This document shows positions 25,109-32,466 of a DNA stretch of 32,466 bases, piece after piece; within the stretch, counting starts at the first letter, position 1, and each line of letters begins with the position of its first letter. This DNA is from Bacteroidales bacterium. GTDB taxonomy: Bacteria > Bacteroidota > Bacteroidia > Bacteroidales > PWNQ01. Both the position numbers and the translations under genes were made by a program. The notes beneath the pieces were generated by a model. That model made no database searches and was not told the origin of the DNA. It worked only from the letters and a program-made list of their open reading frames with translations. The stretch spans positions 1 through 32,466 of the forward strand of contig JAIPAE010000015.1 of assembly GCA_021740245.1 (NCBI GenBank), in the 5' to 3' direction.

Positions 25109-25756
25109 TTAGCTATTGTTTTGAGCAAAATATTGTTTCGTTAACTCAACAGCAGAACCTGCGTTTGGAGCATATAAGTCGGCACCTATTTCATCAGCAA
25201 ACTCTTTAGTTACTGGAGCACCACCGATTATTACAGCCATTTCATCTCGGATTCCTGATTCCTTCAGAGAATTTATTACTTCGCCCATACGTGGCATAGT
25301 CGTCGTTAGTAAGGCAGACATACCAAGAACATCAGGTTTGTGTTCAATGGCAGCATTTACAAATGCTTCATTGGGCTGGTCAATTCCAATATTTAGTACC
25401 TCATAACCAGCGCCTTCAAACATCATCCCTGCCAGATCCTTACCTATATCATGCAGGTCACCGGCTACGGTTCCAAGTACCATTTTTCCTGCACTACCCA
25501 TATCGTCTTTGGATAGATGTGGTCTTAAAATGTCCATAGCCTTACTCATTGCTTTAGCAGAACGTAAAACTTCTGGCATAAACATATCCCCATTGCGCCA
25601 AAGTTGACCTACTTTATCCATACCCGGCAATAAACCTTTGTTTAATAATATTGCGGGTTCTGTGCCAGTTTCAATTGCCTGGTTAGTTTGTTCCTGTAAT
25701 TGTTCTATTTGCCCTTTTGTAATTAATTCGCTTATTCTTTCAAAATCGATATTCAT
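25109..25756 (-). CDS. Corrinoid (B12-binding) methyl carrier protein
   Basis: 215 residues with the two-domain plan of methyltransferase corrinoid proteins (MtgC/MttC-like). The helical cap is about 1-88; the B12-binding Rossmann domain follows with VAGDLHDIGKDLAGMMFEG (about 97-115), where His102 would be the lower cobalt ligand (DxHxxG), then SALLTTTMPRM (about 147-157) and GGAPVTKEFADEIGADLYAP. The cap also carries the MPEVLRSAKAM segment seen in MetH. It accepts a methyl from the MttB-family enzymes and hands it to the MtgA-like protein. It is 30 bp from metF and 60 bp from MttB copy 1. Confidence 0.93.
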   Translation of the reverse strand: MNIDFERISELITKGQIEQLQEQTNQAIETGTEPAILLNKGLLPGMDKVGQLWRNGDMFMPEVLRSAKAMSKAMDILRPHLSKDDMGSAGKMVLGTVAGDLHDIGKDLAGMMFEGAGYEVLNIGIDQPNEAFVNAAIEHKPDVLGMSALLTTTMPRMGEVINSLKESGIRDEMAVIIGGAPVTKEFADEIGADLYAPNAGSAVELTKQYFAQNNS

Positions 25757-25786
25757 AATTTTTTATTTTTTATTTTTATTTATTAT

Positions 25787-26704
25787 TTACGGTACATGCG
25801 GTGTAAAGCTTTCCTTATATTTTTCATTTAATTCTTCATGTCCTTTAGAAAGATTTTCATACAAGTCAACTGCTGCTCTGGAACGGTTCAACGTATAAAA
25901 GTGAATGCCTGGTGCACCGTTGTCAAGTAAATCAGAGCATTGTCGTATAGCCAGATCAAGCCCAATTTTGTAAACTTCCTTTGGTTTATCTTTATTTGGT
26001 TCCAGCTTTTCCTGAAACGACTTGGGAATAGATGCTCCGGAGATTTCAGAAAATTTCTTTATTTGTTTAAAGGAGTTAATTGGAATTATTCCTGGAATTA
26101 TTCGGCATTTTATTCCTTTTTGCTCAGCCTTATTGACAAATTCCCAATAATACTTATTGTTAAAAAACATCTGAGTAATAAAAAAATCTGCTCCTGCATC
26201 AGCTTTTATTCTGAGATTTATTAGGTCCTCTTCCATACTTGGCGCTTCCTTATGTTTTTCAGGATAGGCACCGGCACCAATGCAAAAGTTATACCTTTCT
26301 CTAACAAAGCGAATAAGGTCACTGGCATAATCGATACCATCAGGGTTTGGTGGACACTTTTTCTTAATATCTGGCGGGTCTCCTCGTAACAACATCACAT
26401 TTTCAATGCCCATATCTTGAAGTGTTCGCATATCATAGGCGATCTTCTCATGTGTGGCATTTACACAAGTATAATGTGCCATACAGTTAAAATCCAGGTT
26501 GTTGTGAAAAAGATCAACAACATCGAAAGAGTTGTCTCTTGATGAACCACCCGCCCCGTAGGTTACACTGACAAAAGAAGGCTGCAGTTTCATTAACTGG
26601 CCTGCGTTTATTCCAAATCTAATTGCATTATGCAAGTCTTTAGGCGGGAAAAATTCAAACGAGAATGTTTTTTTGTTTTTTTTGAAAACATCAGTAATCT
26701 TCAT
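25787..26704 (-). CDS. metF: 5,10-Methylenetetrahydrofolate reductase
   Basis: 305 residues, typical of bacterial MetF. The N-terminal FSFEFFPPK (about 14-22) with the catalytic glutamate, VTYGAGGSSRDNS (about 48-60), NVMLLRGDPP (about 101-110) and DFFITQMFFNN (about 173-183) identify the FAD-binding TIM barrel. It interconverts 5,10-methylene-THF and 5-methyl-THF. It lies between metH (23-bp gap) and the corrinoid protein (30-bp gap). In a methyl-group catabolic setting it could run in the oxidative direction, as in acetogens, with ferredoxin-coupled partners; no MetV is seen beside it, so the ordinary biosynthetic direction is equally possible. Confidence 0.95.
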   Translation of the reverse strand: MKITDVFKKNKKTFSFEFFPPKDLHNAIRFGINAGQLMKLQPSFVSVTYGAGGSSRDNSFDVVDLFHNNLDFNCMAHYTCVNATHEKIAYDMRTLQDMGIENVMLLRGDPPDIKKKCPPNPDGIDYASDLIRFVRERYNFCIGAGAYPEKHKEAPSMEEDLINLRIKADAGADFFITQMFFNNKYYWEFVNKAEQKGIKCRIIPGIIPINSFKQIKKFSEISGASIPKSFQEKLEPNKDKPKEVYKIGLDLAIRQCSDLLDNGAPGIHFYTLNRSRAAVDLYENLSKGHEELNEKYKESFTPHVP

Positions 26705-26727
26705 AAAAAATATTATGATTTTTAGGT

Positions 26728-29700
26728 TTATTTATTTGTATTGTAATTAAGAATAGGCCTGAACAATAATTCCACTTGTTCTGTGGATATGTTCTGGCGT
26801 TTTGCATAATCTTGAACCTGGTCTTTAGATATCTTGCCAAGATTGAAATATCTGGATTGAGGCAGAGAAAAATAAAAACCACAAACCGAGCTTGCAGGAT
26901 GCATAGAATAGCTTTCAGTTAGTTTTATACCTATGTTTTTTTCGACATCCATCAAACTAAAAATTTCTTTTTTCAAACTGTGATCCGGGCAAGCGGGATA
27001 TCCAGGTGATGGCCTGATTCCGCTGTAGTTTTGTTTCATTAATGTTTCATTATTTGACTGCTCTGCTTTACTGTATCCCCAGTATTTGCTTCTCACATCT
27101 TGATGTAGAAGCTCAGACATTGCTTCTGTCAAACGGTCTGCAATAAGACGGAACATTATACTGTTATAACTATCACCTTGTTGTTTGAATTTCTCGATAT
27201 ATTTTTCGCCTCCGAATCCGGCACTAGCTGCAAAGGTTCCGATATAATCTTTGGTGCCGGAATTAACAGGTGCAATGTAATCGCTTAACGAGAAAAAATA
27301 AGGGTTCGAATTATTGTTTTTTTGTTGACGCAGCATTGGTAGTGTTGTTCGGATATTTTGACGGTTTTCATTTGTAAATAACAGTATGTCATCACTTTTC
27401 CCGGCTGCCGGATAGATACCTAATATCGCTCTTGCCTCAAGTTTATCATGTTCAATTATATCAGCAAGCATCTCCTTGGCTTCTGCAAAAAGTCGCCTGG
27501 CCTCAGACCCTTTTTTATTTTGTTCTTCTAAAATCCTGGGAAATTTTCCCTTTAGACCCCAGGCATAAAAAAACATCTGCCAGTCAATGTGCGGTTCTAT
27601 TTGTTTTAATTTATATCGGATAATTTTGTTCTGATTTAATAAATGTGGTTTTATGGGAGTATGTTTCTTGAAGTCAATTTGATAGGGTTGTTTACGGGCT
27701 TCATTTAATGATTTGTAATGAGCACTTTTACCAGCTTTGTTGTCATATTCTGTTTTTATCCAAAATTGTTTTTTTTGGATATCTTTTTTAAATTCTGTAG
27801 AATTATTACTAAAAAGTTGGTTTATCAAATGTGTACTTTGAGAGGCGTCTCCACCACGTAGTACCAGTCCCGAATAAACAGGGGCAATTATTACTGCTGT
27901 ATGTATTTCTGATGTAGTTGCCCCACCCAGAATTAAAGGGACTCGAAATTTATTGGCTTCCATTTTTTCAGCTAATTCCTGCATATAATTAAGTGAAGGT
28001 GTTATCAACCCACTAACCCCTACAACATCGGGTTGGTGTTTTTTTATTGCGTTAATTATTGTGTCATTGCTAACCATGACTCCCAGGTCAATAATTTCGT
28101 AATTATTGCAGCTTAATACTAGTGCAAGAATGTTTTTACCTATGTCGTGAACATCGCCCTTAACTGTTGCAAGGAGGATTTTACCTTTAGCTTTTGCATT
28201 CTGTACTTTGTTTTCTTTTTCTATATAAGGCATTAAATAGTTAACAGCTTGTTTCATAGTGCGTGCTGTTTTAACCACTTGTGGTAAAAACATCTCACCT
28301 TTTTCAAATAGGTTGCCAACTACGGCCATCCCTTCCATTAAAGGTCCTTCGATAATATTTAGGGTATTCGTAAAAGTATCGCGCAATAAGTCAAGGTCAT
28401 AAGTTAGATATCTTGTTTCTCCATGTATGACTGCCTTGATAATACGTTCCTCTGGATTGAGTTTTAGCCATTCACTTGTAGGTTTAGAATTTTTGTTTGT
28501 GGTTGTTGAGTATTTTTTACCTGCCTCTAACAGCTTTTCTGTTGCAGTGTTGTCCTTGTTTAGCAGAACATTTTCAACTCTATTTCTAAGTTCAATTGGA
28601 ATTTCTTTGTATGGAGTAATTTTTGACGGGTTGATAATTGCGAAATCTAATCCTGCCTTTGCTGTTAAATGGACGAAGACAGAGTTCATGGCATCCCTTA
28701 CTGCCGTATTCCCTCTGAAAGAAAATGAAACATTGCTTATTCCTCCGCTGACTTTGGCATGTGGTAGATTGTTTTTTATCCAACGGGTTGCTTTAATAAA
28801 GTCAACTGCATAATTGTTGTGTTCTTCAATACCGGTAGCTACTGTGAGTACATTTGGGTCAAATATGATGTTTTCAGGTGGGAAATTTATAGCTTCAGTA
28901 AGTAACTTATAGCTTCTTAAGCAAATTTGTTTTTTTCGTCCAAAGGTATCTGCTTGTCCGTTTTCGTCAAAAGCCATGACAACCACGGCAGCTCCATAAT
29001 CTTTTAAAATTGCAGCATGCTGTAAAAATTCATTTTCACCTTCTTTCAGGCTGATTGAATTGATTATTGGTTTGCCGGTTACATTTTTTAAACCTTCATG
29101 AAGTATCGAAAAGTTTGAAGAATCTAACATTAATGGGCAAGAATTGATTTTAGGATCAGAAGCCAGTAACCGCAGAAATCTCACCATTGCTTTTTTACCA
29201 TCTATCATGGCTTCATCCATGTTAATATTCAGCATTTGTGCGCCATTTTCAATTTGCTCTTTAGCAATCTCAAGGGCTTCTTCATATTTCTCTTCTTTAA
29301 TAAGTCTGAGAAATTTCTTTGAACCCATTACATTAGTTCTTTCTCCAATTTTAATATATGATAAAGAATCAGAAACATTCAATTCATCCAGCCCACTAAG
29401 TATTGTTTTTATAACCTTTTGCGGTTTTTTGCGTGGTGAATATTTTTTTGCTGTTTTACTGATTTCTCTGATGTGTTCAGGTTTGCTTCCGCAACATCCA
29501 CCAATAATATTTACGAGACCATTTTTGCAGTACGATTCAACTTCTTTTGCCATAGAATAAGGCGACTGTTCATATTCTCCTAATTCATTCGGAAGACCGG
29601 CATTAGGGTGTGCACTAAGGAAAAAGTGTGACTTATCTGCTAATTTTTTAAGTTGTATTTCAAGATGTTTCGCTCCAAATGCGCAATTCATTCCTAATAT

Positions 29701-30420
29701 TGGCAGCGGAAGATCAGATATAGTAGAAAGAAAGGCTTCAATCGACTGTCCAGTTAACATTCTTCCCTTAGTGTCATTTATAGTAAAAGAAACCATAATA
29801 GGAAATTTGTGTCCAGTCGAATTCATTAATGTTTTTATAGCTTGTATGGCTGCTTTTGCATTAAGAGTATCAAAAATTGTTTCAATCAGAAAGATATCTA
29901 CACCTCCATCCCATAATCCTTTAGCTTGCTCATAATAAGTTTCAAAAAGTTCATTAAATGTGACATCACGATATCCTGGGTCCTCTACACTTGGCGAGAT
30001 AGAAGCCGATTTGTTCGTAGGTCCAATTACACCTGCGACAAACTTTTGTTGTGTGGTGGGTTGAAAGGAGTGTATTGCTTCTCTGGCTATTTCAGCGGCT
30101 TTTTTGTTAAGATCGTAAACATGGGTTTCTAACCCATAATCAGACATCGAGATAGCATTTGCATTAAATGTGTTTGTTTCTATAATATCAGCACCAGCAG
30201 TTAAGTATGCCTGGTGAATTTCTTTAATAATATCAGATTGAGTAAAGTTAAGCAGCTCATTGTTACCTTTTTGGTCAATTGCTTCCGTTTTAAAGCGCTC
30301 GCCTCTGTATTGATCTTCTGTAAGGTTATAGGTTTGTATCATTGTTCCCATTGCCCCATCCAATACTAAAATTTCTTTTTGTAACAGGTTTATCAACTTA
30401 TTATATATCTGATCGTTCAT
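26728..30420 (-). CDS. metH: Cobalamin-dependent methionine synthase, full length
   Basis: 1,230 residues with all four MetH modules. (1) Homocysteine domain about 5-330 with zinc ligands Cys246 (GMNCAFGA) and Cys309/Cys310 (GGCCGSKPEH). (2) Methyl-THF (pterin) domain about 355-630 with MLNINMDEAMIDG and PIINSISLKEG. (3) B12 domain: cap about 655-745, then the cobalt-ligating His758 in KGDVHDIGKNIL. (4) SAM-binding reactivation domain about 905-1230 with RPSPGYPACPDHSL and HPASSVCGFYFSLP. It transfers methyl from methyl-THF to homocysteine. It is the first gene of the operon. Because this full-length enzyme carries its own reactivation domain, it does not need the ASKHA protein. Visibly AT-rich compared with clpB. 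Confidence 0.97.
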   Translation of the reverse strand: MNDQIYNKLINLLQKEILVLDGAMGTMIQTYNLTEDQYRGERFKTEAIDQKGNNELLNFTQSDIIKEIHQAYLTAGADIIETNTFNANAISMSDYGLETHVYDLNKKAAEIAREAIHSFQPTTQQKFVAGVIGPTNKSASISPSVEDPGYRDVTFNELFETYYEQAKGLWDGGVDIFLIETIFDTLNAKAAIQAIKTLMNSTGHKFPIMVSFTINDTKGRMLTGQSIEAFLSTISDLPLPILGMNCAFGAKHLEIQLKKLADKSHFFLSAHPNAGLPNELGEYEQSPYSMAKEVESYCKNGLVNIIGGCCGSKPEHIREISKTAKKYSPRKKPQKVIKTILSGLDELNVSDSLSYIKIGERTNVMGSKKFLRLIKEEKYEEALEIAKEQIENGAQMLNINMDEAMIDGKKAMVRFLRLLASDPKINSCPLMLDSSNFSILHEGLKNVTGKPIINSISLKEGENEFLQHAAILKDYGAAVVVMAFDENGQADTFGRKKQICLRSYKLLTEAINFPPENIIFDPNVLTVATGIEEHNNYAVDFIKATRWIKNNLPHAKVSGGISNVSFSFRGNTAVRDAMNSVFVHLTAKAGLDFAIINPSKITPYKEIPIELRNRVENVLLNKDNTATEKLLEAGKKYSTTTNKNSKPTSEWLKLNPEERIIKAVIHGETRYLTYDLDLLRDTFTNTLNIIEGPLMEGMAVVGNLFEKGEMFLPQVVKTARTMKQAVNYLMPYIEKENKVQNAKAKGKILLATVKGDVHDIGKNILALVLSCNNYEIIDLGVMVSNDTIINAIKKHQPDVVGVSGLITPSLNYMQELAEKMEANKFRVPLILGGATTSEIHTAVIIAPVYSGLVLRGGDASQSTHLINQLFSNNSTEFKKDIQKKQFWIKTEYDNKAGKSAHYKSLNEARKQPYQIDFKKHTPIKPHLLNQNKIIRYKLKQIEPHIDWQMFFYAWGLKGKFPRILEEQNKKGSEARRLFAEAKEMLADIIEHDKLEARAILGIYPAAGKSDDILLFTNENRQNIRTTLPMLRQQKNNNSNPYFFSLSDYIAPVNSGTKDYIGTFAASAGFGGEKYIEKFKQQGDSYNSIMFRLIADRLTEAMSELLHQDVRSKYWGYSKAEQSNNETLMKQNYSGIRPSPGYPACPDHSLKKEIFSLMDVEKNIGIKLTESYSMHPASSVCGFYFSLPQSRYFNLGKISKDQVQDYAKRQNISTEQVELLFRPILNYNTNK

Positions 30421-30569
30421 TTCTCTAATAATATATTTTAATATTGAAAATATATTTAATTTATGTTTGATCTTTAATGTTTAATTAGTGCAAAAAATAA
30501 TATTAATTGCATATTAAATATTTATTACTCTATAGATTGTGTTATTTTATATCCGGTGGTGATCTTAAT

Positions 30570-30606
30570 TGCTTATTGTATTCATATAAAAACCAGTAAA
30601 TAAGCA
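30570..30606 (-). promoter_or_regulatory. Hairpin in the metH leader RNA
   Basis: On the transcribed (minus) strand TGCTTATT and AATAAGCA form a perfect 8-bp stem with a 21-base loop. It sits about 150 nt upstream of the metH ATG, inside the leader predicted from the promoter at 30647-30677. The leader also has two GC-richer islands (near 30551-30563 and 30624-30636) in otherwise AT-rich DNA. I do not recognise SAM-I, SAM-II, THF or cobalamin riboswitch cores, so only a structured leader is claimed. Confidence 0.35.
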
Positions 30607-30646
30607 TATAAAATCGTAAATAGCCTTTCGACCTTAAAATGTTCTG

Positions 30647-30677
30647 CAAGTATATTAATCTTAAATTACATAACAAA
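30647..30677 (-). promoter_or_regulatory. Candidate promoter of the metH-to-metK operon
   Basis: On the minus strand TTTG (30677-30674) is followed after 19 bp by TATACTTG (30654-30647), seven of eight matches to TAnnTTTG. Spacing is right for Bacteroidota. Transcription would start near 30642 and give a leader of about 220 nt before metH. Confidence 0.5.
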
Positions 30678-31090
30678 GTTTTATTGATGGTAATCATTAA
30701 ATAATAAAATTAAGTCTATAAAGACCATAAAAACAATTGATTAAAATATTATTAGTTGTAAAAATATAAAAATATACAATAAATATAATAAATAATATAT
30801 AAATAAATAAGAGCCATATAATATTGTTGAGTAGTAAGGGAGGGCAATTTTAAGAATGATTCTAAATTAGGTTAATTTTTGTAATTTGATATACGTCTTT
30901 ATAAATAGGTAATACAAGGTATATTTTTGATTTAATTTGTTTTTTGTATGAAAAATATTTGTTTGGATTATTCCTTAAGTTGATTGTTGGTTTCTGTGGC
31001 TGCATGAAAAAAAATGCATTTTTGAAAATTATTAAAAACCACTGTAAAACAGTAATATAGAATAATATGTAAAAAATATAATTTAAAATA
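30678..31090. other. AT-rich intergenic stretch without recognisable genes
   Basis: The middle of the 952-bp divergent region 30421-31372 is extremely AT-rich, with long runs of A, T and AATA. It has no ORF, tRNA, CRISPR or strong hairpin that I can support. It separates the leftward metH promoter candidate from the rightward DUF6580-like promoter. Confidence 0.7.
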
Positions 31091-31122
31091 TTTGTTTACT
31101 TATATTATTCAATATACATTTG
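31091..31122 (+). promoter_or_regulatory. Promoter of the DUF6580-like gene
   Basis: TTTG at 31091-31094, 20 bp, then TACATTTG at 31115-31122, an exact -7 match with ideal spacing. It predicts transcription from about 31127 and hence a leader of about 245 nt before the ATG at 31373. Confidence 0.7.
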
Positions 31123-31126
31123 CGCG

Positions 31127-31372
31127 CACTATTTTGAAATATAAAAGGACATCCTATTATGAGGTTATGGATTTATCCTTTGGAGATATTCCAAAAAGGG
31201 AAAAATTGATAACTATTTTTTATCGGGAAGCAATAAGAAAATTAGTTTCGTTTTAATTAAAAGCTGAGTTTTTTGATTGCTGATTTTTGAAAAGAATAAA
31301 TAAGATTGGAATTATAGAAAATATAAAATATAAAAAAAAATCACATTTTTAAATAAATAATTATAGTTAATT
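31127..31372 (+). other. Long 5' leader of the DUF6580-like gene
   Basis: The predicted leader opens with a nested hairpin: AAAGGA (31144-31149) pairs with TCCTTT (31176-31181), and inside it ATCC (31151-31154) pairs with GGAT (31169-31172). A second pairing, AGCAAT with ATTGCT, is possible around 31232-31283. A short frame of 16 codons (31158-31208, MRLWIYPLEIFQKGKN) lies in it, without clear evidence of translation. No B12-box or other known riboswitch core is recognised. Its length alone suggests post-transcriptional control. Confidence 0.35.
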
Positions 31373-31960
31373 ATGTTAAAGAAAAATCTATTAAAATTAA
31401 ACAGAACAAAAACTTTAAAATTTATTTTGCCAATTACATTAGTAATATTGGCATCTGTAACCAGGTTAATTCCACATCCTGGAAACTTTACACCAATAAT
31501 CGCTATTGGGTTATATGGTGCCAGTAAATTCAGTAAAAACAAAATTTTTGCATTTATTGTGCCTTTGTTTGCTATGTTGCTTTCTGATGTCTTTATTAAT
31601 AAGATTATGTTAGGTAATTGGACATTGCTATATGAAGGTGTACTTTTTAATTATGCTGCTATTATTGGTGTTGTTTTGATGAGTACCTTTATTTACAATA
31701 AAAAAGGATCATCTTTTCGAAAAACTTCAGTTTCTATTTTTTCAGGAAACTTTTTGTTTTACCTGATTTCAAATTTTGGAGTTTTTATGAGCTTTTCAAT
31801 CTATCCTGGTACTTTTCAGGGCTTAGCTGCTGCTTATATAGCTGGCTTACCTTTTTTAATAAACCAGTTAGTTGCCACAATAGTTTGGAGTGGTGTGCTT
31901 TTTGGTGCTGATTATATGTTTGCAAAATATAGTTTTAAGAGTGAAAAGGCGATCGTATAA
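31373..31960 (+). CDS. DUF6580-like multi-pass membrane protein (possible ECF S-component-like transporter)
   Basis: 195 residues with about five to six hydrophobic segments (roughly 17-35, 40-50, 60-77, 90-105, 120-142, 160-182). RLIPHPGNFTPIIAIGLYGA (about 31-50) and FAMLLSDVFI (about 66-75) recall the DUF6580 family of Bacteroidota, which resembles vitamin-uptake S components and is often found with cobalamin genes. If so, it could help supply a vitamin to the B12-dependent operon next door; this is inference. It is transcribed away from metH and stands alone. The codon usage is AT-rich like metH. Confidence 0.65.
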   Translation: MLKKNLLKLNRTKTLKFILPITLVILASVTRLIPHPGNFTPIIAIGLYGASKFSKNKIFAFIVPLFAMLLSDVFINKIMLGNWTLLYEGVLFNYAAIIGVVLMSTFIYNKKGSSFRKTSVSIFSGNFLFYLISNFGVFMSFSIYPGTFQGLAAAYIAGLPFLINQLVATIVWSGVLFGADYMFAKYSFKSEKAIV

Positions 31961-32219
31961 TATAATTAAGAGTCTGTCCATAAAGTCATTTTTTAGTTCA
32001 TGTTGTTGGGTTTCCAGGTCAGACCGTTATTTATGATTTTTTTTTCGAAGTATTTAAAATTAAGGAGTCATCGTAAAGGCGGATGGCTGGTTTAAAAATT
32101 GTAATTTCAAAATCGCTATAATTGTATTATTTGAATTCGGTTAAGTTACGAAAGATAAACACATAACATTTACGTTTGCAATGAGATAAAAAAAAGTTTC
32201 AATATTTGTGTAAAATTTC
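31961..32219. other. Intergenic stretch before the tandem promoters
   Basis: No gene is visible. The sequence GAGTCTGTCCATAAAGTC at about 31969-31986 resembles the terminal inverted repeats of some Bacteroidota insertion sequences, but no matching opposite end or transposase is present. The remainder is AT-rich with no stem that I would call. Confidence 0.5.
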
Positions 32220-32251
32220 TTGTTAGTTCCGATAAAAAATATTTATCTTTG
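32220..32251 (+). promoter_or_regulatory. Strong promoter P1, first of a tandem pair
   Basis: TTG at 32220-32222, 21 bp, then TATCTTTG at 32244-32251, an exact -7 element. Both the -33 flank (TTGTTA) and the downstream flank (GCACCCGCTT) are near copies of those in P2. This form is typical of stable-RNA promoters in Bacteroidota. Confidence 0.75.
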
Positions 32252-32398
32252 CACCCGCTTAAGGCGAAAAGTTCGTTGAGAATTCTGCAAAGAAAGACAT
32301 AATTAGCGATAAATTGAAAAGGATTAGGGATAGATAAGATATAAATCGCAGTTTTAAAAGCTTTTAAAATAAAAAGTATTTTTTTTTCAAAAAAGTAC

Positions 32399-32428
32399 TT
32401 GTTAAGAACAAAAAAGGTTTTATCTTTG
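32399..32428 (+). promoter_or_regulatory. Strong promoter P2, second of a tandem pair
   Basis: TTG at 32399-32401, 19 bp, then TATCTTTG at 32421-32428, exact. It shares TTGTTA and TTATCTTTGCA-N2-CGCTT with P1, 177 bp upstream. The sequence ends 38 bp later, before any product can be seen; an rRNA or tRNA operon is expected on the right. Confidence 0.75.
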
Positions 32429-32466
32429 CATTCGCTTTTCGGGAGGCTGTTTAAAGCTTCAAAAAA

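Noticed and set aside
30421-30642. SAM or cobalamin riboswitch before metH
   Set aside because: I searched for the conserved cores (such as the SAM-I GATGAAACC-like and GGCAACC-like segments and the B12 box) and did not find them; only an unassigned hairpin is reported.
31969-31986. Insertion-sequence terminal repeat
   Set aside because: It resembles some IS ends, but no inverted partner or transposase lies in the window, so no element can be defined.

Overview
The window looks like a chromosomal segment of a member of the Bacteroidota, probably an anaerobic or facultative Bacteroidales-type organism. Several things point there: promoters of the TTG-N19-21-TAnnTTTG type, very weak Shine-Dalgarno sequences, a four-subunit ferredoxin-dependent 2-oxoacid oxidoreductase, and Bacteroidota-typical families (TIGR02757, DUF3078, DUF6580-like). 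Much of the intergenic DNA is made of 7-14 bp tandem repeats. No database search was possible; all family names come from recognising motifs in the translated proteins.

Layout. (1) 1-2.8 kb: a leftward 2-oxoacid:ferredoxin oxidoreductase operon (ferredoxin, alpha, beta, gamma) ending at a strong terminator. (2) 2.8-8.7 kb: housekeeping and poorly characterised genes: TIGR02757, a YkgJ-type cysteine-cluster protein, a TerB/DnaJ protein, a rightward saccharopine-dehydrogenase-like gene, and a leftward trio of a membrane protein and two tandem CoA-binding-fold proteins. (3) 8.8-14 kb: clpB, an MscS channel, a DUF3078 protein and a small outer-membrane-type protein. (4) 14.2-14.7 kb: a decayed transposase. 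(5) 14.8-30.4 kb: ten leftward genes packed into what looks like one long operon: metH, metF, a corrinoid protein, two MttB-family methyltransferases without pyrrolysine, a HyuA-like ASKHA ATPase, a DUF1638 protein, a methyl-THF:corrinoid methyltransferase, a sarcosine/dimethylglycine-N-methyltransferase-like enzyme, ahcY and metK. (The count is ten if the paired HyuA/DUF1638 genes are taken as one unit, eleven as separate genes.) (6) 30.4-32.5 kb: an AT-rich divergent control region, a DUF6580-like membrane protein, and at the right edge two near-identical tandem promoters of the kind that drive rRNA or tRNA operons.

The central observation is region 5. Read as a pathway, the MttB-family proteins would take a methyl group from a quaternary amine onto the corrinoid protein. 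The MtgA/AcsE-like enzyme would move it to tetrahydrofolate. MetF could oxidise methyl-THF or replenish it, and MetH would pass the methyl to homocysteine. MetK would make SAM, the SDMT-like enzyme would put the methyl onto an amine (plausibly making glycine betaine), and AhcY would return SAH to homocysteine. One transcription unit thus appears to encode a complete quaternary-amine-to-SAM-to-amine methyl relay. Individual steps belong to known families; the closed circuit in one operon is the inference worth testing. The substrates are not shown by the sequence.

Regulatory features near it include a candidate promoter and a roughly 220-nt leader with an 8-bp hairpin ahead of metH, and a factor-independent terminator after metK. 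There is no recognisable RamA-type corrinoid activator in the window, so the HyuA-like ATPase is the natural candidate for that job.
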